Assembly (NCBI GenBank): GCA_965222705.1
Contig: CBDCUO010000020.1
Span: forward strand, 65,380-129,379
Source: JAFMDF01 sp965222705
GTDB lineage: Bacteria > Bacteroidota > Bacteroidia > Chitinophagales > Saprospiraceae
Direction of reading: 5' to 3'
DNA: 64,000 bases
The position numbers were made by a program, and so were the translations under genes. A model generated the notes under the pieces. The model did no database searches and was not told the DNA's origin. It was given only the letters and a program-made list of their open reading frames with translations. Shown here in pieces: positions 34,223-43,021 of the stretch (the stretch's first letter is position 1; every line of letters begins with the position of its first letter).

Positions 34223-35575
34223 TTAAAAATGCCGCTCATAAAATTCTACAATCTGCTCATCTACCAAAACGTCCTGCGGCCGCAATTTTTGTTTCAGAAT
34301 AATTCCTTCCAAGGTTTTGCAACGGCTCAAGGCAACATAAGTTTGTCCGTGTTCAAACGCACCTCTACCCAAATCAATAATCACCTTTTCAAAGGTTTTC
34401 CCCTGACTTTTATGGATAGTAATCGCCCAAGCCAGTTTCAAGGGATATTGGGTAAATTTTCCAATCACTTCTGATTCTATCTTGGATTCATCGCTTGGAC
34501 TGGCCTTATAACGAAGAATTTCCCATTTCAGTTTTTCCACTTCAATCAACTGTTCTCTTCCATTTTCTTCTACTAACACCTTGATTGCTTCTTCTCCTAA
34601 TTCAACAACTTTTCCGATCGTGCCATTAACAAACTGGCCTTCGGGATCATTTTTAATAAACATCACTTGTGCGCCAACTTTTAAAGTTAAAGCCAACTCA
34701 GTAGGATAAAGTCGCGGGTCAAATTGTCCCTCCACTTTCGCTAAATAAACAAAAGTTAATGTTTCTAACTTGGCCAATTCTTTTGTATTAATTCGATTAA
34801 CTGTCGCATTGCGAGCAGAAAGGGTGATAAAGTAATCTTCCGATTCAAAATTGGATAAATGCCGCTCATTCAAATCCTCGAGGTCGTCATAGTCCACAAG
34901 ATTCAACCGCACAGCTTCCAGCAAGCGGATAAAATGGCGGTTGTTTTGCCGATAAATCTTCCGCAACTCCATCATTTCCAGTTCAAATTGTTGAAAAACG
35001 TGCGCAGAAAAAAAGTAGGGACTGGCATACTCCATCCGAAAGAGCATCCGCTCTTCCTCTGTCGCTACCACTGGTGGTAATTGGAATAAATCGCCAAAAA
35101 AAACCATCTGTACCCCGCCAAAAGGCTTTGGGTCCTCTCTATTTTTTCTCAAAAACCAATCAATGTTATCCAGCAAATCTGCCCGAACCATAGAAATCTC
35201 GTCAATGACGACCACCTCTAATCTCTTATACAAACGTCTCGACCTGAGTTTTTTAATTTCGCTTCTGTGCAAAGGTTTCGCTGGAAATTTAAAAAAGGAA
35301 TGGATGGTCTGCCCTTGTACATTTAAAGCCGCTACTCCGGTAGGTGCTAGAACAACCACCTTTTTTTTGGTCGATCTTCTGAATAATTGAAGTAAAGTGG
35401 ACTTGCCTGTTCCCGCTCGACCAGTGACAAATAGGCTTTTATCTGTTTTGTCCAGCAAGTCTAAAGCGTATTGAAAATCATCATTTAGTTGAAGTAGATT
35501 TTTTTTTAACAAAATTTTAAAATATTTGTGACTTTTTAATTTAATCCCCGTCCAAAAACTTAAACAAATAAACAA
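34223..35575 (-). CDS. PIF1-like DNA helicase (AAA ATPase)
   Basis: A superfamily 1B helicase of about 430-450 residues. Motif I 'VTGRAGTGKSTLL', motif Ia 'VLAPTGVAALNVQGQTIHSF', motif II 'VVIDEISMVRADLLDNID', motif III 'GGVQMVFFGDLFQLPPVV', and motif VI 'GQTYVALSRCKTLEG' are all present, with 'WAITIHKSQGKTFEKV' before it. It should unwind DNA 5' to 3', perhaps at G-quadruplexes or stalled forks. No ATG precedes the Walker A motif: the start is TTG at 35575 or TTG at 35512 (LLKKNLLQLNDDFQYAL), the second fitting relatives better. Confidence 0.9.
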   Translation of the reverse strand: MFICLSFWTGIKLKSHKYFKILLKKNLLQLNDDFQYALDLLDKTDKSLFVTGRAGTGKSTLLQLFRRSTKKKVVVLAPTGVAALNVQGQTIHSFFKFPAKPLHRSEIKKLRSRRLYKRLEVVVIDEISMVRADLLDNIDWFLRKNREDPKPFGGVQMVFFGDLFQLPPVVATEEERMLFRMEYASPYFFSAHVFQQFELEMMELRKIYRQNNRHFIRLLEAVRLNLVDYDDLEDLNERHLSNFESEDYFITLSARNATVNRINTKELAKLETLTFVYLAKVEGQFDPRLYPTELALTLKVGAQVMFIKNDPEGQFVNGTIGKVVELGEEAIKVLVEENGREQLIEVEKLKWEILRYKASPSDESKIESEVIGKFTQYPLKLAWAITIHKSQGKTFEKVIIDLGRGAFEHGQTYVALSRCKTLEGIILKQKLRPQDVLVDEQIVEFYERHF

Positions 35576-36025
35576 AAAAACTGTCTTAACAAAAGAAATC
35601 TATTCTAGGTTTTCTTTTGATCTAAAGAGTTGATTACTCACTAAGGATCCGCCTTCTCAGCAAATTGACGGATTCGTCAATTCTCAATTTGTTGGTAATC
35701 AACCCTTTAAAAGCACTCCTTAATTGCCGCCGAGTAAAAAATCAGTAATCAAAGAATTCACTATAAACTGAAAGCTCGGATCCAGGTTTTATTTGTTTTC
35801 AATATTTTTACCTGAGTAGATAGTATAGAGAAGCCTATTTTGATTCTACAACTTTTTGAAGTTTACTAAATCTCATTTGAATCACCAGATTGACCAATGT
35901 TAAAGATACTCTAATCCCTGGGGTCTGAATTAAAAAAATTCAAAGATTTTAACTCGGACTGCAATTTTGATTGGCTGCCCTCCTTGGAGGTTCAGCCAAT
36001 TTTTATTAAAATGGGTTTTTAGAAC
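35576..36025. other. Gene-free gap before rnpB
   Basis: About 450 bp without a gene. It contains an inverted repeat GTTGATTAC/GTAATCAAC (about 35630-35703) enclosing TTGACGGATTCGTCAA, that is, another structured stretch. The rest is AT-rich with nothing recognised. Confidence 0.4.
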
Positions 36026-36033
36026 TAAATTTG
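36026..36033 (+). promoter_or_regulatory. Candidate -7 box of rnpB
   Basis: TAAATTTG is a perfect TAnnTTTG box; the -33 region about 20 bp upstream is T-rich (TTTTATT at 36001) but not an exact TTTG. It lies about 25 bp before the RNA's first helix. Confidence 0.55.
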
Positions 36034-36056
36034 TCCCTAAGTCGTTAAAAAAATAA

Positions 36057-36478
36057 ATGCTGCCAACTACTCTATCGCTTCCCGACAATGGTTGGGAAGA
36101 GGAAAGTCCGGACAACGTAGAGCACCACGCCATCTAACGGATGGGGTCTCGAATTCCCAATTATTGGAACGAGACACAGCAAGTGTCGCAGAAAATAACC
36201 GCCTCGTCGCCTCGCGGCGGGGTAAGGGTGAAAACGTGTGGTAAGAGCGCACGACCTCCTCGGGCAATCGAAGAGGTGGATAAACCTCGTGGGTTGAAAT
36301 GCCATGTATATCTCGATTCTCAGAAGCTAGGTGACTCGCCTAGTAGGTCTTATCCATAGACCTATCGGGAAGGGTGGGCAGCTAGAGGCCATTCGCGAGA
36401 ATGGTCCCAGATAAATGATAGAGCAAGTGGTTTTAGAAAAAATCACTGGACAGAATCCGGCTTATAAGTTGGTAGCAT
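36057..36478 (+). ncRNA. rnpB: RNase P RNA (bacterial class A)
   Basis: Catalytic RNA that trims the 5' leader of precursor tRNAs. The universal 5' core GAGGAAAGTCCGGAC (about 36098-36113) and the 3' core ACAGAATCCGGCTTAT (about 36450-36465) are present. The terminal helix P1 is seen as ATGCTGCCAACT (from 36057) pairing with AGTTGGTAGCAT (to 36478) with one bulge. The inner region has the 'AGGGTGAAAACGTG' type sequence and GC-rich P12-like arms. The length of about 420 nt is usual. The 3' end touches the stop codon of the convergent Lrp gene. Confidence 0.96.
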
Positions 36479-36961
36479 TTATTTTTTTGGTTCGTATTGA
36501 TAAGGAAGTATTTTGGAATCCTTCACCGTAGAAAGCGTCATTAAAGTTTTTAGGCGCTCAATTTCTTCAATCTGCGACAGCGTTTTAAATAGCAATTGCT
36601 CGTAAATTGGAATGTCTTTACAGATTATTTTAATCAAAAAATCAGCCTCCCCAGTAATGATATAGCACTCCGTAATTTCTTCAATCGCTTTGATTTTTTC
36701 CAAAAAATTATTAAGGGCATTTTCTTTTTGCCAAGCCAAAGATACCAACACGAAAGTTTTTACATTTAAACCAATGGCAGTAGGAGAAACCTGTGCGTGA
36801 TAACTTTCAATAATTCCTGTTTGTTCCAGTTTTTTGACCCTTTCAAGCGTTGGCGCAGGAGAAAGTCCAATTTTTTTAGAGAGGTCCAGGTTCGTAATCT
36901 TGCTGCTACTCTGCAAAATTTTCAAAATTTTCAGATCTATTTTATCCAGCTTGTCAGACAT
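36479..36961 (-). CDS. Lrp/AsnC family transcriptional regulator
   Basis: A 160-residue regulator with an N-terminal winged HTH ('DLKILKILQSSSKITNLDLS', 'IGLSPAPTLERVKKLEQTGII') and a C-terminal RAM/AsnC ligand domain ('ITECYIITGEADFLIKI'). Such proteins form octamers and respond to amino acids. ATG at 36961. Its stop codon abuts the 3' end of rnpB on the opposite strand. Target genes cannot be named from context. Confidence 0.94.
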   Translation of the reverse strand: MSDKLDKIDLKILKILQSSSKITNLDLSKKIGLSPAPTLERVKKLEQTGIIESYHAQVSPTAIGLNVKTFVLVSLAWQKENALNNFLEKIKAIEEITECYIITGEADFLIKIICKDIPIYEQLLFKTLSQIEEIERLKTLMTLSTVKDSKILPYQYEPKK

Positions 36962-37274
36962 ATTATTGTTGGTTTTTATTTGTCAATCTTTTGCCTAATT
37001 AGCAAATTGTCCGCAAGATATTCAAAAAAAAATAAACAGCAAATGAAATCCTAAAAAACCTTTATTAATTTCTTTTTTTTGTGATTTTTTAAAAGTTTTA
37101 CTAATATAATTTGGATTTACTAAAATAATTATTCTTATTAAAATATATTTAATAATCACATGACAAGCAAATTCTGGCTTTCTAAGCTACTTTCTGTTGA
37201 TTATTTTGGTTTATTTCTGTATCTTGTAAAAGAACAAATTATTCTATTTCTTTTAACCAATTTAATTTAATCCC
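36962..37274. other. AT-rich divergent gap
   Basis: 313 bp, very AT-rich (runs such as AAAATAATTATTCTTATTAAAATAT in part near 37122). It must hold the Lrp promoter and that of the 28-codon frame at 37275. No RNA gene recognised. Confidence 0.35.
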
Positions 37275-37361
37275 ATGCTAATTTTAAGCTTTTTACTGGT
37301 TATCCTGTGCTTTTTTGGCTACGATGTGGTCAAAGGAGCTGTCGAAATGAAGGCAAAGTAG
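37275..37361 (+). CDS. 28-codon hydrophobic small frame with its own terminator
   Basis: Reads MLILSFLLVILCFFGYD then VVKGAVEMKAK and TAG: one hydrophobic helix and a short charged tail. A strong terminator (37398-37429) follows within 40 bp, so a short transcript ending here is likely. It could be a tiny membrane protein or simply the coding part of a small RNA. No family is recognised. Confidence 0.4.
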   Translation: MLILSFLLVILCFFGYDVVKGAVEMKAK

Positions 37362-37397
37362 GACTTGCCTAACTCCCATATCTAAAATGTAAGAAAA

Positions 37398-37429
37398 AAA
37401 GCGCTTTACTCTGCAGAGTAAGGCGCTTT
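37398..37429 (+). terminator. Strong intrinsic terminator
   Basis: AAAGCGCTTTACTCTG and CAGAGTAAGGCGCTTT form a 16-bp stem (one T-G mismatch type position) centred on TGCA. It is flanked by an A run on the left and TTTCG on the right, so it could work in both directions. It follows the 28-codon frame. Confidence 0.8.
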
Positions 37430-37430
37430 C

Positions 37431-38762
37431 GTGTTTCCTACTTATGTAATTCCTCAATTTCTTTTAACTTCGACTTTTCAATCATTAAACCCTTTAATAA
37501 TTAAATCACCTCCTCAAAATTATTGGTCTTTAATCAAGCATCGGTTTATGCAAAACCGAAGTGCAAAATGGGCGTATCGAGCTTTGTTATTTTTGATGCT
37601 GGTCGCCATTTTTAATCCCTTTATTGCTGGAGATGTACCAATTTATGTCAAACTGGACGGAAAAAGCAGCTTTCCCATTCTCAAAAAATACCTGATTGAC
37701 TTAGGATTAGCGGATACGGATGCCCGTTATAGAAGTGAAAATTATTGGCATGAAACAAAGTTTGAGGCAAAAATTTTACCTATTATCCCCTACTCTTCTA
37801 CTTATCAAGACACCAAAAATACCCAATTCAAAAGTCCTTTTGGTCCGCAAAACCTGGGGCGCAGGCAGGCTCGACACTATTTGGGAACGGACCAACTGGG
37901 TAGGGATGTTGCCGCAGGGATGGTGTCGGGCGTGCAAACTGCTTTAATGGTTGGTTTGTTTTCCATGCTACTTGCTAGTCTTATCGGAATTTTCTGGGGG
38001 GCTTTGGCAGGTTATTTTGGAGACGATAAATTGCAAGTTTCTCTAATTCGGCTGGTTTTGAATATGATTGCATTTGCAGCAGGTCTTCATGTTGCATTTA
38101 TCGCTCGCTCCTACCCTTTATCAGAAGGAAATAGTGGTTGGGAGTTGATAAAAAGCTTGGGCATTTTTCTCAGTGTTTTTATGGTTATTAACTTTCTGGC
38201 AGGTAAATTGGAAAAGAGATTGACTTTCCAAAAAAAAATCACCGTCCCCATAGATTTAATAGTCATGCGAATAGTAGAAGTGATGAATTCTATCCCTGGA
38301 TTATTACTAATACTTGCTATAGCTGCCATTTTCCAGTCTCGATCTTTGTGGACGATTATTTTTATTATCGGTCTGATTCGCTGGACTAGTATCACGCGTT
38401 TTATTCGAGCAGAGTTACTGAAAATCAGAAATCTGGAATACATTCAAGCTGCCCGAGCGATGGGCTTCAGCCATTGGCGGATTTTGCTAAAACATGCCAT
38501 TCCCAATGCTTTAGGTCCAGTCTTAATTACGATTGCCTTTGGTATTGCGGGTGCCATTCTTCTAGAAGCCGCACTTTCTTTTTTAGGACTTGGCGTGTCG
38601 ATAACGGAAGTTACATGGGGATCTCTATTGCGTATTGCACGAGAACAACAGCAAGCTTGGTGGCTGGCCATTTTTCCAGGCTTGGCGATTTTTGCTACCG
38701 TAATGATTTTTAATTTAATAGGCGAAGGGCTAAAGGATGCTATAGATGCAAAGGATTTGTAG
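37431..38762 (+). CDS. ABC transporter permease, OppC/DppC type
   Basis: Inner-membrane permease of a peptide/nickel-type ABC importer, about 440 residues. An N-terminal helix ('WAYRALLFLMLVAIFNPFIAG'-like, split here as ALLFLMLVAIFNPFI) is followed by a long periplasmic loop, then the BPD_transp_1 domain starting at 'YLGTDQLGRDVAAGMVSG' with the EAA loop 'AARAMGFSHWRILLKHAIPN'. Partner permease, ATPase and binding protein are not in the window. The start is unclear: GTG at 37431 lies in the tail of the preceding terminator, while the first ATG (37548) would cut off conserved residues ('SPPQNYWSLIKHRF'). Confidence 0.88.
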   Translation: MFPTYVIPQFLLTSTFQSLNPLIIKSPPQNYWSLIKHRFMQNRSAKWAYRALLFLMLVAIFNPFIAGDVPIYVKLDGKSSFPILKKYLIDLGLADTDARYRSENYWHETKFEAKILPIIPYSSTYQDTKNTQFKSPFGPQNLGRRQARHYLGTDQLGRDVAAGMVSGVQTALMVGLFSMLLASLIGIFWGALAGYFGDDKLQVSLIRLVLNMIAFAAGLHVAFIARSYPLSEGNSGWELIKSLGIFLSVFMVINFLAGKLEKRLTFQKKITVPIDLIVMRIVEVMNSIPGLLLILAIAAIFQSRSLWTIIFIIGLIRWTSITRFIRAELLKIRNLEYIQAARAMGFSHWRILLKHAIPNALGPVLITIAFGIAGAILLEAALSFLGLGVSITEVTWGSLLRIAREQQQAWWLAIFPGLAIFATVMIFNLIGEGLKDAIDAKDL

Positions 38763-38785
38763 GAAATATGGATAGGGCGCTTATG

Positions 38786-38905
38786 CTCCAAAATCCCGAA
38801 GAGATTGAATTAAATATTGCTATTCAACCCTTTCAGGGTTTTAGGGCTTCTAAAGAACTCTCCCCCGAATTTGCATTCGGGGCTATTCCCTTTAAATCAC
38901 TTAGG
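38786..38905. repeat. REP-like hairpin cluster
   Basis: Three short palindromes in a row: AATCCCGAAGAGATT (about 38791-38806), AACCC-TTTCA-GGGTT (38826-38840) and CCCCGAAT-TTGC-ATTCGGGG (38863-38882). This layout resembles the repetitive extragenic palindromes common in Bacteroidota genomes, often linked to Y1 (RAYT) transposases; the link is inferred from memory of such sequences. It lies between the permease and a convergent small lipoprotein gene. A 68-codon frame across it is not believed. Confidence 0.55.
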
Positions 38906-38935
38906 GATTTTCTCATTTTGAGAATTGCTGCAACA

Positions 38936-39169
38936 CTAACTCTTCCGTTTTTTCCGCATTTCTTTGGGAAATAAATTGGTTTTGCCTCTCTTAGAAGACA
39001 ACTCTCCTTTTCGGTTGGTTTTGACCGCAGCTTTTTCATTAATGGGACATCCGGTCTTGGGGCTACAAGAAGATACCCCCCCGCTAAAACAGATCAGAAA
39101 AGCAAAAGCCGATAGAAAGATAATTTGTTTTTTAAAGGAGGATTTGAAGCCCGATTTAAACACAGTCAA
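38936..39169 (-). CDS. Small lipoprotein-like protein
   Basis: About 77 residues with a hydrophobic signal ('IIFLSAFAFLICFSGGVSSC', lipobox Cys) and a basic tail with 'PKTGCPINEKAAVKTNRKG' and 'RGKTNLFPKEMRKK'. The composition and the signal/lipobox order argue for a real outer-envelope lipoprotein; I recall similar short Bacteroidota proteins but cannot name a family. There is no ATG; the start would be TTG at 39169 or GTG at 39163. Confidence 0.55.
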   Translation of the reverse strand: MTVFKSGFKSSFKKQIIFLSAFAFLICFSGGVSSCSPKTGCPINEKAAVKTNRKGELSSKRGKTNLFPKEMRKKRKS

Positions 39170-39203
39170 TAGGATTTAGTAAGTTAAGAATTATGTTACC
39201 AAG

Positions 39204-40907
39204 TTAGGTGTTTTTCAACTCACTTGACGGCTTTGCTGCTAATTTGGTCATTTTTTTATCAAAAAAATCAACTGCGTCCTGTTCATTATCAAAAAAATGC
39301 TTAGGCGAAATAAATGCGATAAGATTACTCTTATGAAAAGTATTCAAAACTTTACTGCAAACGCCAACAAAGTAAAATTCAATACCTTCCTTCTGATAAT
39401 ATTGCAGTAATTCCCCTAAAACGTGTACCGCACTCGAATCTATATCGGGCATACAATCGGCATTAAAAATGACCAGTTGGAGCATTTTACTTTTTTCCTT
39501 CATCAATGCTTGCAATCGCTCTTTGAAATAATTGACATTCGCAAAAAACAAAGGGGCATCTGGACGAATGATCAAAATATCTTTTCTAATAATTACCTCA
39601 GGTACAACTGCCCTGTTTTTGTAATAATCTGCATAGGGGATTTTTCCTAAAATGGTAATATGTGGTCGAGTCGTTTTATATAAAACCATCAGTAAGGAAA
39701 CAAAAATTCCAATTAAAATGCCTTCCTCAATCCCGATGACTAAAGTTGAAAAAAAGGTAATCATTAACATCCAAAAATCTGTGCGATTACTCTTCCAAAG
39801 CAGCACCGGCTCTTTATAATCAATCAATCGAAAAACGGCGACAATAATAATGGAAGCCAAAATAGCTTTAGGTAAATAGTAAAATAAAGGAGTCAAAAAT
39901 AATAAAGTCAACCCTACAATAGCCGCAGCGACCAAAGAGGCAATACCTGTTTTGGCACCATACTCATCATTGACAGCCGTTCGGGAAAAACTGCCCGCAG
40001 CAGGAAATGCTTGAAATAATGCACCAATCATATTAGAAATACCCAAGGCTTTCAGTTCTATATTGGGGACTAACTCATAATCCTTATGACGAGCTTGCAT
40101 CGCTTTGGCAATGACAATAGACTCCAAAATACCGATCAAGGAAATAGTAGCAATAATGGGAATCAAACTTTGCAAACGCCCCAAATCCAGATCAGGAAAA
40201 GCAAAGACGGGCAGCCCCGCAGGAATGGACCCAACTATTTGCACGGTTTGGAAAGTATTTTTACCAAAATAAATCAAAGCAATACTCAATAAAACCACGA
40301 CCAAAGGTCCAGGAATGGCTTTCTGCATTTTTTTTAAGAGCAAAATAATAACGATCCCACCTAAACCAATAGACAAAGTGGCTAAATTCATTTGATTATA
40401 TTGATCAATCAAACCCTGAAGCAAGCCTATTGCGCTGTGCCCACCATTGGTATTAATTCCCAGCAAGTATTTTAGTTGGCTCAGAAAAATAATAATAGAG
40501 GCTGCTGAAATAAACCCACTCAAAACTGGATGGGATAAAAAATTGACAAAATATCCCATGCGGAGCAAGCCAAACAGCCACTGAATAAAGCCAACTGCAA
40601 AAGATAAAGCCAATACTAGCGAAATATATTCGCCAGAGCCTGGTGTGGCTATCTCTGTTACGCCCGCCGCCACTAATAAAGCAACCATCGCCGCCGGCCC
40701 CACGACCATTTGTCGGGACGTACCCAAAAAAGCATATAGAATCATCGGGACCAAAGAGGCATACAAACCGTAAATGGGCGGCAAACCCGCCAGCATCCCA
40801 TAGGCCATGCCCTGCGGAATGACCATGATGCCAACCGTAACGCCTGCCACCAAATCATAGCTAAAATCCTCTTTTTTATAGTCGGGCAGCCAAGTTAATA
40901 TGGGCAA
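39204..40907 (-). CDS. SulP family inorganic anion transporter
   Basis: A 567-residue SLC26/SulP carrier. 'VAGVTVGIMVIPQGMAYGMLAG' and 'PPIYGLYASLVPMILYAFLGTS' mark the start of the 14-helix membrane domain; a C-terminal STAS domain (about 430-550, 'LQLVIFNADCMPDIDSSAVHVL' shortened to FNADCMPDIDSSAVHVLGEL) is present. It probably moves sulfate or bicarbonate. The start is TTG at 40907 (or CTG at 40922): an in-frame TAG lies about 12 codons further up and there is no ATG. The 290 bp to glpD are divergent; a 106-codon frame there overlaps the SulP start. Confidence 0.93.
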   Translation of the reverse strand: MPILTWLPDYKKEDFSYDLVAGVTVGIMVIPQGMAYGMLAGLPPIYGLYASLVPMILYAFLGTSRQMVVGPAAMVALLVAAGVTEIATPGSGEYISLVLALSFAVGFIQWLFGLLRMGYFVNFLSHPVLSGFISAASIIIFLSQLKYLLGINTNGGHSAIGLLQGLIDQYNQMNLATLSIGLGGIVIILLLKKMQKAIPGPLVVVLLSIALIYFGKNTFQTVQIVGSIPAGLPVFAFPDLDLGRLQSLIPIIATISLIGILESIVIAKAMQARHKDYELVPNIELKALGISNMIGALFQAFPAAGSFSRTAVNDEYGAKTGIASLVAAAIVGLTLLFLTPLFYYLPKAILASIIIVAVFRLIDYKEPVLLWKSNRTDFWMLMITFFSTLVIGIEEGILIGIFVSLLMVLYKTTRPHITILGKIPYADYYKNRAVVPEVIIRKDILIIRPDAPLFFANVNYFKERLQALMKEKSKMLQLVIFNADCMPDIDSSAVHVLGELLQYYQKEGIEFYFVGVCSKVLNTFHKSNLIAFISPKHFFDNEQDAVDFFDKKMTKLAAKPSSELKNT

Positions 40908-41235
40908 ATGTTTTTTTAACAGGATGTAAATGTTTTGCTATATAATTTTTAATTACTTTATTTTCCTTAACCATTAATTTATATCGAAAAGCCATCTTTA
41001 CGTAAACATAAATAACAAGTCTATAAAAGCCTTTTGAAGCTAGAAAAATTAAACGATCAAATCCACTTTTAGTTAGCAAATGATCGAGGTTTAATTTAAT
41101 ATTGCTTAAAACAATCTGCCAATACGCTGTCTTCCTTTCAAACGGGTAGCAATAGACGCATTTTGGCTCAACTTTTTTTATAACTTTTAGTTTCATACAT
41201 TGGGGTTGTCAACATTAAACTTAACGACTAAACAA

Positions 41236-42915
41236 ATGAATGTTTGTTCTTCCTTAAATAGAAATCTGATACTAGGCAAACTGGCCGAGGATACTTTTGA
41301 CCTGTGCGTTATTGGCGGTGGGGTAACTGGTGCAGGCATTGCACTGGATGCCGCTTCCAGGGGACTAAAAGTTGCTTTAGTAGAAAAAAATGATTTCGCC
41401 TCCGGCACTAGTAGCAAATCTACTAAATTGATTCACGGTGGATTGAGATATTTAAAGCAACTGGAGATCGGTTTGGTTAGAGAAGTGGGACAAGAGCGGG
41501 CAATTGTACACGATCTAGCTCCCCATTTGGTCATTCCTGAGAAAATGCTCCTGCCATTGATAAAAGACGGCACGCTAGGTAAGTTTTCTACTTCTGTAGC
41601 CTTATTAGTCTATGATTTTTTGGCTGGAGTAGAAGGCGATGACAAGCGAAAAATGCTCACTGCTGAAGAAACTTTAAACTTGGAGCCTTTATTAAAAAAA
41701 GAGGTGATCGTAGGCGGTGGCATTTATGCAGAATATAGAACCGATGATGCCCGTTTGACCATTGAGTTGGTCAAAACAGCCGCTCGATTTGGAGCCATAA
41801 GCATCAACTATGTTAAAGCAGAAGATTTTATTTATGAAAATGGAAAAGTTCGAGGCATTATTGCTAAAAATATGCTTCTGGAAGAAACCCTCCACATCCA
41901 TTCAAAATATGTCATTAGTGCTGCTGGACCTTGGGTGGACAAACTAAGAGCTAAAAATAAATCGCTGTCTGACAAGCACCTTTTCCCAACCAAAGGGGTA
42001 CACATTGTCGTTCCTCATAAAAAATTTCCCCTTCAACATTCCGTCTATTTTGATGTAAAAGATGGTCGAATGATCTTTGCCATTCCCAGACAACGGGTGA
42101 CTTATATTGGCACAACGGATACGCCCTACAAAGGAGATATCAATCACGTTTTGACTAAAATGGAAGATGTAGATTATTTGGTAGAGGCTGTCAATAATAT
42201 GTTCCCAACGGTCAGCCTATCCAGTTCTGATGTCATATCTAGTTGGGCAGGCTTACGCCCCTTGATCTATGAAGAAGGCAAATCAGTCTCGGAACTCTCT
42301 CGAAAGGATGAGATCTTTATCTCTGACACTGATCTAATTTCCATTGCAGGAGGAAAATTGACCGGCTACCGAAAAATGGCCCAACGAACGGTCAACGAGG
42401 TCATCAAAAGAATGGAAGCAGCCGAAGATATTGATATTCGAGATTCTTATACCCGCAATATTCCTTTATTGGAAAAACCATTTAAGGATGTAAAAGCCGT
42501 AGAAAACTACAAAGAAAGCCTTAAAAATCAAGTCATTGAGCTAGGACTTCCTGCTTTTTGCACTCAATACCTAGTCGCCAATTATGGCAATCAATCCGAT
42601 CTGATTTTGGGTAAGATGAAAGATTTTGAGAATACACCTTTAATCGCCTTGACCCGAGCTGAACTTTGGTACAGCGTCCATCACGAATTGGTCTTTAGCC
42701 TCCAGGATTTTTTTATTCGCCGAACTGGCCGGCTTTATTTTAATATTGACTTAATCGAACCTTTTCTCCATATTATCGCTGAAGATCTCAAAAATTACCT
42801 AAATTGGAATGAAAAACGCTCCCTACAGGAAATCCAATGGATGCAACAGGAGCTATTGGAGGTAAGTCAGTTTGAGTATAGCAAAGATGTGAAAGAGAAA
42901 AAAGTAAGGGTTTGA
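41236..42915 (+). CDS. glpD: Glycerol-3-phosphate dehydrogenase/oxidase (FAD)
   Basis: A 559-residue membrane-associated flavoenzyme that oxidises glycerol-3-phosphate to DHAP and feeds electrons to quinone. The FAD Rossmann motif 'DLCVIGGGVTGAGIALDAA', the 'DFASGTSSKSTKLIHGGLRYL' segment (given in part as FASGTSSKSTKLIHGG) and 'GTTDTPYKGD' are diagnostic; a C-terminal alpha-helical DAO_C domain follows. The open frame extends to a TTG at 41200, but the ATG at 41236 gives the normal start. No glpK or glpF is beside it. Confidence 0.95.
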   Translation: MNVCSSLNRNLILGKLAEDTFDLCVIGGGVTGAGIALDAASRGLKVALVEKNDFASGTSSKSTKLIHGGLRYLKQLEIGLVREVGQERAIVHDLAPHLVIPEKMLLPLIKDGTLGKFSTSVALLVYDFLAGVEGDDKRKMLTAEETLNLEPLLKKEVIVGGGIYAEYRTDDARLTIELVKTAARFGAISINYVKAEDFIYENGKVRGIIAKNMLLEETLHIHSKYVISAAGPWVDKLRAKNKSLSDKHLFPTKGVHIVVPHKKFPLQHSVYFDVKDGRMIFAIPRQRVTYIGTTDTPYKGDINHVLTKMEDVDYLVEAVNNMFPTVSLSSSDVISSWAGLRPLIYEEGKSVSELSRKDEIFISDTDLISIAGGKLTGYRKMAQRTVNEVIKRMEAAEDIDIRDSYTRNIPLLEKPFKDVKAVENYKESLKNQVIELGLPAFCTQYLVANYGNQSDLILGKMKDFENTPLIALTRAELWYSVHHELVFSLQDFFIRRTGRLYFNIDLIEPFLHIIAEDLKNYLNWNEKRSLQEIQWMQQELLEVSQFEYSKDVKEKKVRV

Positions 42916-43021
42916 TCTATCCTTCAAATTTCTTTTTAATAAAACAATCTAAATGAGGCGTAGTTAACTAACAATTTGTATTTTCGCGCCTTCTTTCTCC
43001 AAACTACTGAAACCATCAAAA

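Noticed and set aside
38768..38974. 68-codon frame behind the permease gene
   Set aside because: It translates the REP-like hairpins and overlaps the convergent lipoprotein gene.
40876..41196. 106-codon minus-strand frame as a separate gene
   Set aside because: No recognisable domain, and it overlaps the start of SulP; kept only as a low-level observation about the A7 run.
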